Source: Schlegelella_A sp038231215 (lineage in GTDB: Bacteria > Pseudomonadota > Gammaproteobacteria > Burkholderiales > Burkholderiaceae_C). Taken from it: 64,000 bases of DNA. The notes below the pieces were generated by a model that was not told the origin of the DNA, did no database searches, and was given only the letters and a program-made list of their open reading frames with translations. The DNA lies in contig JBBRLS010000003.1 of the NCBI GenBank assembly GCA_038231215.1, positions 1-64,000 on the forward strand, written 5' to 3'. Below are positions 56,330 to 64,000 of the stretch, in pieces (the stretch's first letter is position 1; each line of letters starts with the position of its first letter). The translations under genes were made by a program, and so were the position numbers.

Positions 56330-58738
56330 TCAGTCGACGGGCGTCAGCTTGGCGACGCTGAGGGCCAGCCATTTCATGCCGTGCCGGCCGAAGTTGACCT
56401 GGGCGCGCGCGTCCTCGCCACCGCCTTCGAGCGTGATGACGACGCCCTCACCGAACTTGGTGTGGAACACGCCCTGCCCCGACCTGAGGCCGTGCGTCGC
56501 CGCCGGCTTGGGCGCGGGGCCAGCGCCGAACGCCGGCACGCGGCCGGTGCCGACGATCGAATGCAGTCCCGAGCCGCGCGCCCACGCATCGTTGTACTGG
56601 CGTGCGAAGCCCGAGCCGAAGGCCTGGTGTCTCGGCGTGATCCAGCGCAGCGCCGATTCGGGCAGCTCGTCGAGGAAGCGGCTCTTCACGTTGTAGCGGG
56701 TCTGGCCGTGCAGCATGCGTGTCTGCGAAAAGCTCAGGTAGAGACGCTTCCTCGCGCGCGTGATCGCCACGTACATGAGGCGGCGCTCTTCTTCCAGGCC
56801 GTCGAGGTCGCTCGCCGAGTTCTCGTGCGGAAAGAGACCCTCTTCGAGGCCGCTGATGAAGACGCAATCGAACTCGAGGCCCTTGGCCGAGTGGATGGTC
56901 ATGAGCTGGACCGCGTCCTGCCCGGCCTGCGCCTGGTTGTCGCCGGCTTCGAGCGAGGCGTGCGTGAGAAAGGCGCCGAGCGGCGACATGATCTCGCCCG
57001 TCTCGGCGTCGGGAACGATGCGCGGCGGCGCGATGATCTCGCCCGAGGCGACCACCGCCGCACCCGGCGTGTTGAACTCGGCCTTGCCTGCTTCGTCGCG
57101 ATAGATGCCCTGCGTGCCCGCGCCGGCCTCGTCGACCGGCAAGGCGACGGCGTCCTTGCCGAAGCCCTCCTGGGTGACGAAGGCTTCGGCGGCGTTGACC
57201 AGCTCCTCGAGGTTCTCGAGCCGGTCCTTGCCTTCGCGGTCGGTCTTGTAGAAGTCGACCAGGCCCGAGGCCTCGAGCATGTGCACGATGATCTCGCGCA
57301 ACGTCAGGCCTCTCGTGGCATCGCGCATGGCATCTACGCGCGCGGTGAAGGCGGCGAGGTTGTTGCCGCCCTTGCCGGAGAGCGAGCCGACGCTCTGGCA
57401 GAGGCTGCGACCGCTCGCGCGCGCCGCGTCCTGCAGCAGCTCGATCGTTCGGCCGCCGATGCCGCGCGCCGGAAAGTTGACGACGCGCAGGAAGCTCGTG
57501 TCGTCATTCGGGTTCTCGATCAGGCGCAGGTACGAGAGCGCGTGCTTGACCTCGGCGCGCTCGAAGAAGCGCAGGCCGCCGTAGACCTTGTACGGGATCG
57601 AGGCGTTGAAGAGCGCGCTCTCCATGACGCGGCTTTGCGCGTTGCTCCGGTAAAGCAGCGCGATCTCGTGGCGTGGCGTGCCTTCGCGATGCAGCTGCTG
57701 CGCTTCCTCGATGAACCACTGCGCCTCGGCGAAGTCGCTGTTCGCCTCGTGCACGCGCACCGGCTCACCCGGGCCGGCCTCGGTGCGCAGGTTCTTGCCG
57801 AGTCGGCGCGAGTTCTTCGAGATCAGCTCGTTGGCGGCGTCGAGGATGTTCCCGTAGGAGCGGTAGTTGCGCTCCAGCTTGATGACCACCTGCACGCGGT
57901 ACTCGCGCTCGAAGGCCGCCATGTTGCCGACCTGCGCGCCGCGAAAGGCGTAGATGCTCTGGTCGTCGTCGCCCACCGCGAAGAGGGCGCAGCCGTGCTC
58001 GGGCGGCCCCGCGAACATCTTCAGCCACGCGTACTGCAGCTTGTTGGTGTCCTGGAACTCGTCGACCAGGATGTGGCGAAAGCGCCGCTGGTAGTGCTCG
58101 CGCAGCGCCGTGTTGTCGCGCATCAGCTCGTAGGTGCGCAGCATCAGCTCGGCGAAGTCGACGACGCCCTCGCGCTGGCATTGCGCGTCGTAGGCCTCGT
58201 AGACCTGGGCGAGGACGCGGCTCTGCTCGTCGCGCACCTCGATGTCCCTGGCGCGCAGGCCGTCGTCCTTGGCGGCGGCGATCGCCCAGGTCATCTGCTT
58301 GGGAACGTGGCGCTCCTCGTCGAGGTTCATCGCCTTCATGATCCGCTTGACGGCCGAAAGCTGGTCGGCCGAGTCGAGAATCTGGAAGCCCTGCGGCAGG
58401 GCGGCCAGCTTCCAGTGCGCGCGAAGGAACCGGTTGCACAGGCCGTGAAACGTGCCGACCCACATGCCGCGCACCGGAATCGCCAGCATCGCGTCGAGCC
58501 GCGTCAGCATCTCCTTCGCGGCTTTGTTGGTGAAGGTGACGGCGAGCACGCCGCCGGGCGAGAGCTGGCCGGTCTGGATCAGCCAGGCGATGCGGGTCGT
58601 CAGCACGCGCGTCTTGCCGGAGCCGGCGCCGGCGAGGATGAGGGCGGGCTCGGGCGGCAGGGTCACCGCCGCGAGTTGCTCCGGATTCAGGCCTTCGAGA
58701 AGCCGAGCGGGCGCGGACAAGCGATGGTCGGGAAACAT
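56330..58738 (-). CDS. uvrD: UvrD/PcrA-type DNA helicase
   Basis: This 802-residue SF1A helicase has the Q motif L-N-P-E-Q-L-A-A-V, Walker A GAGSGKTRVLTTRIAWL, motif Ia T-F-T-N-K-A-A-K-E-M, Walker B V-D-E-F-Q-D-T-N, motif III D-D-D-Q-S-I-Y-A-F-R-G-A, motif IV Y-R-S, V-Q-L-M-T-I-H-S-A-K-G-L-E-F and Y-V-A-I-T-R-A-R. The C-terminal Tudor-like tail (V-F-H-T-K-F-G-E-G-V-V) binds RNA polymerase in PcrA. Acts in excision and mismatch repair. Confidence 0.96.
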   Translation of the reverse strand: MFPDHRLSAPARLLEGLNPEQLAAVTLPPEPALILAGAGSGKTRVLTTRIAWLIQTGQLSPGGVLAVTFTNKAAKEMLTRLDAMLAIPVRGMWVGTFHGLCNRFLRAHWKLAALPQGFQILDSADQLSAVKRIMKAMNLDEERHVPKQMTWAIAAAKDDGLRARDIEVRDEQSRVLAQVYEAYDAQCQREGVVDFAELMLRTYELMRDNTALREHYQRRFRHILVDEFQDTNKLQYAWLKMFAGPPEHGCALFAVGDDDQSIYAFRGAQVGNMAAFEREYRVQVVIKLERNYRSYGNILDAANELISKNSRRLGKNLRTEAGPGEPVRVHEANSDFAEAQWFIEEAQQLHREGTPRHEIALLYRSNAQSRVMESALFNASIPYKVYGGLRFFERAEVKHALSYLRLIENPNDDTSFLRVVNFPARGIGGRTIELLQDAARASGRSLCQSVGSLSGKGGNNLAAFTARVDAMRDATRGLTLREIIVHMLEASGLVDFYKTDREGKDRLENLEELVNAAEAFVTQEGFGKDAVALPVDEAGAGTQGIYRDEAGKAEFNTPGAAVVASGEIIAPPRIVPDAETGEIMSPLGAFLTHASLEAGDNQAQAGQDAVQLMTIHSAKGLEFDCVFISGLEEGLFPHENSASDLDGLEEERRLMYVAITRARKRLYLSFSQTRMLHGQTRYNVKSRFLDELPESALRWITPRHQAFGSGFARQYNDAWARGSGLHSIVGTGRVPAFGAGPAPKPAATHGLRSGQGVFHTKFGEGVVITLEGGGEDARAQVNFGRHGMKWLALSVAKLTPVD

Positions 58739-58823
58739 GCTCCGGATTGTCGTCGACCGAGGGACGATCGACGAATATCTACGACGTGTATACTTTTATC
58801 GTTTCCATCCGGAGCGCCATTCC

Positions 58824-59066
58824 ATGAGCATCGCGCGGATTTTCACCCACGGCGGCAGCCAGGCCGTGCGTCTGCCCAAGGAGTTTCGCTTCGATGTCAC
58901 GACCGTCCACGTCCGCAAGGTGGGGGACGAAGTCGTGCTGAGCGCGATTCCGCCGGCCAGCGTCGACGCGCTCGTCGATGCCATCGGCGCCTTCGATCCC
59001 GCTGCGCGGCTGCAGCGCGACCAACCGGCCGGCCAGGAGCGCGTGGCGATCACGCCGCGGCGTTGA
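58824..59066 (+). CDS. vapB: VapB-type antitoxin
   Basis: This 80-residue protein starts at ATG 58824. SIARIFTHGGSQAVRLPKEF has the AbrB/SpoVT-like swapped-hairpin signature (N/S-Q-A-V-R-L-P-K-x-F). H-V-R-K-V-G-D-E-V-V-L-S follows, and the tail carries the VapC-binding region. It should repress its own promoter together with VapC. The stop and the vapC start overlap as TGATG. This chromosomal TA pair lies outside the integron and has no attC. Confidence 0.92.
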   Translation: MSIARIFTHGGSQAVRLPKEFRFDVTTVHVRKVGDEVVLSAIPPASVDALVDAIGAFDPAARLQRDQPAGQERVAITPRR

Positions 59067-59470
59067 TGCGCTACATGCTCGACACGGAGATCTGCATCTA
59101 CGCCATCAACGAGCGGCCGCCTCAGGTGATGCAGGCGTTGCGGCGCCATGCGTCGGCCGGGCTCGGCGTGTCGGCGGTCACCGCGGCGGAGTTGCACTTC
59201 GGCGTCGCACGCACGGACTCGGCACGAAACCTCGGTGCGCTGCGCCGCTTCCTTGGCGCGCTCGAAGTCGCCCCGTTCGACGACGTCGCCGCCGAGTTGA
59301 GTGGGTCGCTCAGGGCTTGGCTGTCGTCGCAGGGAACGCCGATCGGCCCTTACGACACCTTGATCGCGGCACACGCGCACGCGCTCGGCGCAGTTCTCGT
59401 CAGCAACGACACGCGCGAATTCGAGCGCGTTCCGGGCCTGAAGCTCGAAAACTGGGCCCGCGACGCCTGA
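59066..59470 (+). CDS. vapC: VapC PIN-domain RNase toxin
   Basis: This 134-residue PIN protein has the catalytic acids in YMLDTEICIYAINERP (Asp6), V-S-A-V-T-A-A-E-L-H-F-G (Glu), G-P-Y-D-T-L-I-A-A-H-A (Asp) and L-V-S-N-D-T-R-E-F (Asp). VapC toxins cleave initiator tRNA or rRNA loops. It is coupled to vapB through the TGATG overlap and is located between uvrD and guaC. Confidence 0.94.
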   Translation: MRYMLDTEICIYAINERPPQVMQALRRHASAGLGVSAVTAAELHFGVARTDSARNLGALRRFLGALEVAPFDDVAAELSGSLRAWLSSQGTPIGPYDTLIAAHAHALGAVLVSNDTREFERVPGLKLENWARDA

Positions 59471-59496
59471 CGCGCCTCCGCGCTAACCTCTACGCC

Positions 59497-60474
59497 ATGG
59501 AAATCTTCGACTACGACAACGTCCTGCTGCTGCCGCGCAAGTGCCGCGTCGACAGCCGCTCGGAGTGCGACCCCTCGCAGGAGTTCGGGCCGCAGCGCTT
59601 CGCCCTGCCGGTCGTTCCGGCCAACATGAAGACCGTCGTCGACGAGCCGATCACCGAGTGGCTCGCCGCGAACGGCTTCTTCTACGTCATGCACCGCTTC
59701 GACGTCGACAACGTCGCCTTCGCGAAAACCATGCGCGACAAGGGCCTGTTCGTCTCGCTCAGCTCGGGCGTCAAGGCGCCGGACTACGAGGTGATCGACC
59801 GGCTCGCCAGCGACGGCGTCGGCGCCGACTACATCACCATCGACATCGCGCACGGCCACGCCGACACCGTGCACCGCATGATCGAGCACATCAAGAAGAA
59901 GCTGCCGCAGGCGTTCGTCATCGCCGGCAACGTCGCCACGCCCGAGGCGGTGATCGATCTCGAGAACTGGGGCGCCGACGCGACCAAGGTCGGCGTCGGC
60001 CCGGGCAAGGTCTGCATCACGAAGCTGAAGACCGGCTTCGGCACCGGCGGCTGGCAGCTCTCGGCGCTCAAGTGGTGCGCGCGCGTCGCCACCAAGCCCA
60101 TCATCGCCGACGGCGGCATCCGCGATCACGGCGACATTGCCAAGAGCGTGCGCTTCGGCGCCTCGATGGTCATGATCGGCTCGCTGTTCGCGGGCCACGA
60201 GGAGTCGCCCGGCCGCACCGTCGAGGTCGACGGCAAGCTCTTCAAGGAGTACTACGGCTCGGCCTCCGACTTCAACAAGGGCGAATACAAGCACGTCGAG
60301 GGCAAGCGCATCCTCGAGCCGATCAAGGGCAAGCTCGCCGACACGTTGCGCGAGATGAAGGAAGACGTGCAAAGCTCGATCTCATATGCGGGCGGCACGA
60401 AACTCGCCGACATCCGCAAGGTCAACTACGTGATCCTCGGCGGCGACAACGCCGGCGAGCACCTGTTGATGTGA
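59497..60474 (+). CDS. guaC: GMP reductase
   Basis: This 325-residue IMPDH/GMPR-family barrel lacks the CBS domains of IMP dehydrogenase. V-G-P-G-K-V-C-I-T-K-L-K-T-G-F-G carries the catalytic Cys loop, with T-K-L (not T-R-x as in IMPDH). PIIADGGIRDHGDIAKSVRF and GSLFAGHEESPGRTVEVDGK follow. Its length fits the shorter, Bacillus-type GuaC. It converts GMP to IMP with NADPH. ATG 59497 lies 26 bases after vapC. Confidence 0.93.
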   Translation: MEIFDYDNVLLLPRKCRVDSRSECDPSQEFGPQRFALPVVPANMKTVVDEPITEWLAANGFFYVMHRFDVDNVAFAKTMRDKGLFVSLSSGVKAPDYEVIDRLASDGVGADYITIDIAHGHADTVHRMIEHIKKKLPQAFVIAGNVATPEAVIDLENWGADATKVGVGPGKVCITKLKTGFGTGGWQLSALKWCARVATKPIIADGGIRDHGDIAKSVRFGASMVMIGSLFAGHEESPGRTVEVDGKLFKEYYGSASDFNKGEYKHVEGKRILEPIKGKLADTLREMKEDVQSSISYAGGTKLADIRKVNYVILGGDNAGEHLLM

Positions 60475-60478
60475 GGAC

Positions 60479-61789
60479 ATGCGCGTGCAAATCGATCTGA
60501 AACTCTTCGCGGCCTGCGTCGCTTCGGCTGCGGCGCTGGTCGCCTGCGGCGGCGGCAACCTGGTCAACGGCGGCAACGTGCGGCTCGTCAACGCGACGAG
60601 CGCGTTCGCGACCCTCGACCTCCTCGACGGGTCGACGAAGATCTCGAGCGGCGTCGCCGCCAATGCCGCGGGCAATTACGTCGAGCTCGACAAGGGCAGC
60701 CACACCTTCAACGTCGCCGACGGCGCCACCGGCGTCACCGACGCGACGCTCTCGGGCGACGTGTCGAGGGACAAGCACTACACGATCGTCGCCTACACGA
60801 CGGGCGGCACGCTGGCCACGGCCTTCCTCTCCGACGACGAAGGCTCGCCCGGCTCGGGCACCGCCAAGCTGCGCTTCTTCAACACCGCGACGAGCGACGT
60901 CGCCAGCGTCGATGCCTACGTCGTCGCCACGGCGTGCTCGGGGCTCGCCACGTCCTTCGCGGCGCCGATCGCGACCTCGATCTCGGGGCTGCAAGCCACG
61001 TACGCGCAGGTCAACGCGACAGGCGCGGGGTCGACCTATCACGTCTGCATCACCGCAGCGGGCGACAAGACCGACCTGCGCCTCGACATCCCCGCAGTGA
61101 CGCTGAAGGACCAGCAGATCGTCACCGTCATCCTGACGCCGACCTCGGGCGGCGTGCTGCTCAACGGCCTCTTGCTCAACCAGCAGTCGACCTTGACGGC
61201 GGCCGCCAACACTTCGGCGCGCATCCGCCTCGCGGTCGGTGCCGCGGGTTCGGCCTCGGTCACCGCCAACGTCAACGGCATTGCGCTCGGCACCGGCCTG
61301 AGCGCGCCGGCGGTCGGCAACTACAAGCTCGTGCCAGCCGGCCCGCTGACGATCGACATGACGGTCGGCGGCGGCATCGACAGCAACGTCGCCGGTCTGA
61401 CCGCCGCGTCCGGCGCCGACCTGACGCTGCTCGTCACCGGCACCTCGGTGTCGGCGCCGGTGCTGATCGCCGACGACAACTCGGCCTCGACGAGCACGAC
61501 CAAACCCGTGAAGCTGCGCCTCGTCAACGGCATGAGCGGCCTGACCAGCGCCCCTCAATTGACCGACGACTTCGACAACGTCGGCGACGCGCCGGCCTTC
61601 GGCGCGGCGTCGAGTTACGGACAGGTGGCGGCGAGCTCGGCGCTGGCGCATCTCGAGGTGACGGCGGGCGTGAAGCAGCTATGCGTGTCCAACCTCATCA
61701 CGCTCAATTCAGGCAGCGTCTACACGGTGTTCCTGCTCGGCGACATCCCCGCCGTCGCGGGCAACTGCACGCTGCGCCTCGACCGCTGA
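60479..61789 (+). CDS. DUF4397 domain lipoprotein
   Basis: This 436-residue protein starts at ATG 60479, 4 bases after guaC. The lipoprotein signal has lipobox L-V-A-C (Cys23) followed by GGGNLVNGGN. Two DUF4397 Ig-like repeats are visible: VRLVNATSAFATLDLLDG with FNVADGATGVTDATL, and KLRFFNTATSDVASVDAYVV. A third strand set KLRLVNGMSGLTSAPQLTDD lies near the end. Composition is rich in Ala, Thr, Gly and Val, typical of surface or periplasmic beta proteins. Function unknown. Confidence 0.85.
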   Translation: MRVQIDLKLFAACVASAAALVACGGGNLVNGGNVRLVNATSAFATLDLLDGSTKISSGVAANAAGNYVELDKGSHTFNVADGATGVTDATLSGDVSRDKHYTIVAYTTGGTLATAFLSDDEGSPGSGTAKLRFFNTATSDVASVDAYVVATACSGLATSFAAPIATSISGLQATYAQVNATGAGSTYHVCITAAGDKTDLRLDIPAVTLKDQQIVTVILTPTSGGVLLNGLLLNQQSTLTAAANTSARIRLAVGAAGSASVTANVNGIALGTGLSAPAVGNYKLVPAGPLTIDMTVGGGIDSNVAGLTAASGADLTLLVTGTSVSAPVLIADDNSASTSTTKPVKLRLVNGMSGLTSAPQLTDDFDNVGDAPAFGAASSYGQVAASSALAHLEVTAGVKQLCVSNLITLNSGSVYTVFLLGDIPAVAGNCTLRLDR

Positions 61790-61812
61790 CTTCTCCCGTC
61801 TCTTCACGTTTC

Positions 61813-64000
61813 ATGACCGACCTCGCCAAGTCCTTCGACCCCGCCGCCATCGAGGAACACTGGGGCCCGCTCTGGGAAGAAACTGGCATCTACGAGCCGA
61901 CGCTCGACCTGACGAAGCCTTCGTTCTGCATCCAGCTGCCGCCGCCCAACGTCACCGGCACGCTGCACATGGGGCATGCGTTCCAGCACACCATCATGGA
62001 CGCGCTGGTCCGCTATCACCGCATGAAGGGCGAGAACACGCTCTGGGTGCCCGGCACCGACCATGCAGGCATCGCCACGCAGATCGTCGTCGAGCGGCAG
62101 TTGCAGGAGGCCGGCCTCAATCGCCACGACCTCGGTCGCAAGAACTTCGTCGCCCAGGTCTGGGACTGGAAGGGAACGAGCGGCTCGACGATCACGCGGC
62201 AGATGCGCCGCATGGGCGACTCCGTCGCGTGGAAGTACGAGTACTTCACGATGGACTCGCGCCTGAACGAGGTCGTCACCGACACCTTCGTCGAGCTGCA
62301 CGACGAAGGCCTTATCTACCGTGGCAAGCGCCTCGTCAACTGGGACCCGGTGCTGCTCTCGGCCGTCTCCGACCTCGAGGTCGAGAACGAAGAGCGCGAT
62401 GGCACGATGTGGCACATCCTCTACCCGTTCAGCGATGGCCCGCAGCCCGACGCGAACGGCGCTCTCATGCGTGGCATGCACATCGCGACGACGCGGCCCG
62501 AGACCATGCTCGCCGACGGCGCGCTTGCCGTCCATCCCGACGACGATCGCTATCGCCACCTGATCGGCAAGATGGTCGACCTGCCGCTCTGCGATCGCCA
62601 GATTCCGGTCATCGCCGACGCCTACGTCGACCGCGAGTTCGGCTCGGGCTGCGTCAAGATCACCGGCGCACACGACTTCAACGACTACCAGGTCGCGACT
62701 CGACATGGCCTGCCGCTGATCGTCATCTTTACGCTGGGCGCGAAGATCAACGACAACGGGCCGGCCGCTTATCAGGGCCTCGGCCGCTACGACGCGCGCA
62801 AGGCCGTGCTGCGCGACCTCAAGGCGCAGGGCTTTCTCGAGAAGGCGGTGCCGCACAGGCACGCCGTGCCGATCTGCGTACGCACCGGCCAGGTCGTCGA
62901 GCCGATGCTCACCGACCAGTGGTTCATGGCGATGACGAAGCCCGGACGCGACGGCACGACCATCGCCGGCAAGGCGATCGCCGCGGTCAAGAGCGGCGCC
63001 ATCAAGTTCTATCCCGAGCAGTGGGTCAACACCTATGACCAGTGGATGAACAACATCCAGGACTGGACGCTCTCGCGCCAGCTCTGGTGGGGCCATCAGA
63101 TCCCGGCCTGGTACGGCGACGCCGGGCAGATCTTCGTCGCGCGCAACGAGGCCGAAGCGCACGCCAGGGCGCATGCCGCCGGCTACTACGGCGCGCTGGT
63201 GCGCGACGAGGACGTGCTCGACACCTGGTACTCGTCGGCGCTGGTGCCGTTCTCGTCGCTCGGCTGGCCGAAAGAGACCGAAGAGCTCGATCTCTTCCTG
63301 CCCTCGAGCGTGCTCGTCACCGGCTACGACATCATCTTCTTCTGGGTCGCCCGGATGATCATGATGACGCTGCAGTTCACCGGCAAGGTGCCGTTTCGCG
63401 ACGTTTACATCCACGGCCTGGTGCGCGACGCGCAAGGCAAACGGATGAGCAAGTCGGAAGGCAACGTGCTCGACCCGGTCGACCTGATCGACGGCATCGC
63501 CCTCGAGCCGCTGCTGGACAAGCGCGCCACCGGCCTGCGCCGACCGGAGATGGCGCCGCAGATCCGCAAGAACACGGCGGCCGAGTTCCCGAACGGCATT
63601 CCGGGCTTCGGCGCCGACGCGGTGCGCTTCACCTTCTGCTCGCTCGCCAGCCTGGGCCGCAACGTCAACTTCGATGCGAAGCGCTGCGAGGGCTATCGCA
63701 ACTTCTGCAACAAGCTCTGGAACGCGACGCGCTTCGTGCTCATGAATGCCGAAGGCAAGGACTGCGGTCTCGCCGAGCACACCAAGGCCGAGTGCGCGCC
63801 CGGCCAGCCTTTCCACAGGTACCTCGTGTTCTCGCAGGCCGATCGCTGGATCACGGGCGAGTTGCAGCGCGTCGAGGCCGCCGTCGAACTGGGCTTTGCC
63901 GAGTACCGGCTCGACACCGTCGCCAACGCGATCTATTCGTTCGTGTGGGACGAATACTGCGACTGGTACCTCGAGATCGCCAAGGTGCAGTTGCAGTCGG
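61813..64000 (+). CDS. valS: Valyl-tRNA synthetase (3' end outside window)
   Basis: The frame from ATG 61813 stays open to the window edge, giving 729 codons of a class I synthetase that is normally about 950 residues. It begins TDLAKSFDPAAIEEHWGPLW. The HIGH motif appears as T-L-H-M-G-H-A, the editing domain has ATTRPETMLADGALAVHPDD, and the KMSKS motif is K-R-M-S-K-S-E-G near 63440. The last 250 residues (anticodon-binding domain and C-terminal coiled coil) lie beyond base 64000. It charges tRNA-Val and edits Thr-tRNA-Val. Confidence 0.97.
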   Translation, partial: MTDLAKSFDPAAIEEHWGPLWEETGIYEPTLDLTKPSFCIQLPPPNVTGTLHMGHAFQHTIMDALVRYHRMKGENTLWVPGTDHAGIATQIVVERQLQEAGLNRHDLGRKNFVAQVWDWKGTSGSTITRQMRRMGDSVAWKYEYFTMDSRLNEVVTDTFVELHDEGLIYRGKRLVNWDPVLLSAVSDLEVENEERDGTMWHILYPFSDGPQPDANGALMRGMHIATTRPETMLADGALAVHPDDDRYRHLIGKMVDLPLCDRQIPVIADAYVDREFGSGCVKITGAHDFNDYQVATRHGLPLIVIFTLGAKINDNGPAAYQGLGRYDARKAVLRDLKAQGFLEKAVPHRHAVPICVRTGQVVEPMLTDQWFMAMTKPGRDGTTIAGKAIAAVKSGAIKFYPEQWVNTYDQWMNNIQDWTLSRQLWWGHQIPAWYGDAGQIFVARNEAEAHARAHAAGYYGALVRDEDVLDTWYSSALVPFSSLGWPKETEELDLFLPSSVLVTGYDIIFFWVARMIMMTLQFTGKVPFRDVYIHGLVRDAQGKRMSKSEGNVLDPVDLIDGIALEPLLDKRATGLRRPEMAPQIRKNTAAEFPNGIPGFGADAVRFTFCSLASLGRNVNFDAKRCEGYRNFCNKLWNATRFVLMNAEGKDCGLAEHTKAECAPGQPFHRYLVFSQADRWITGELQRVEAAVELGFAEYRLDTVANAIYSFVWDEYCDWYLEIAKVQLQS

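Overview
The window looks like chromosomal DNA of a GC-rich betaproteobacterium, most likely a Burkholderiales member. The housekeeping synteny supports this: polA-DUF2782-thrB-BPSS1780-type membrane protein, xseB-ispA-dxs-folE2, lolD/lolC-recJ, ppx-sixA-ppk1 and a livGFHMJ operon. No rRNA, tRNA or CRISPR was recognised. The species cannot be fixed from the sequence alone.

Bases 1 to about 10,830 are a chromosomal (sedentary) integron cassette array. Sixteen recombination sites (attC) of exactly 78 bp, plus two truncated ones, punctuate 18 small cassettes. Each site starts RYYYAAC, ends GTTRRRY, and has an inner hairpin around CCGCTTCGCG. In eight cassettes the first bases pair with the cassette's own R'' box, the signature of insertion as a circle. 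Cassette genes read rightwards with attC at their 3' ends, so the integrase gene and attI should lie left of base 1; neither is in the window. Seven cassettes carry toxin-antitoxin (TA) pairs: two DUF433/DUF5615, one inverted ParE type, one HicAB, two RelE/XRE and one HigB/HigA type. The others carry membrane proteins, a RidA protein, two methyltransferases, a tautomerase-like protein, a DUF1992 protein and a membrane-anchored cytochrome c. Several cassettes are decaying: a truncated attC fused to a DUF1772 gene, an attC without its R' box joined to a lipocalin-like gene fragment, and a crossover-base mutation.

Bases 10,831-12,100 are the degraded tail of the array: a possible IS256-type transposase remnant, a decayed half attC and two small membrane proteins on the minus strand. 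Bases 12,100-16,650 hold small accessory genes (GNATs, GFA, DUF1330, DUF2277, DUF6265) and a broken LysE exporter.

From 16,672 the region is core genome. It contains a LolD ATPase with two tandem LolC/E-type permeases, recJ, and an ABC ATPase with a 1,203-residue permease fused to an M1-type metallopeptidase. Next come RNase AM and YciO, an SPFH protein with a strong promoter overlapping a perfect palindrome, a ribbon-helix-helix protein, and the isoprenoid/folate block on the minus strand. After these are a Rieske oxygenase, a sulfurtransferase, a UspA protein, a ZIP transporter with a dienelactone hydrolase, the polyphosphate genes, the branched-chain amino acid transporter, polA, thrB, PhoD, UvrD, a VapBC pair, guaC, a DUF4397 lipoprotein, and valS running off the right end.
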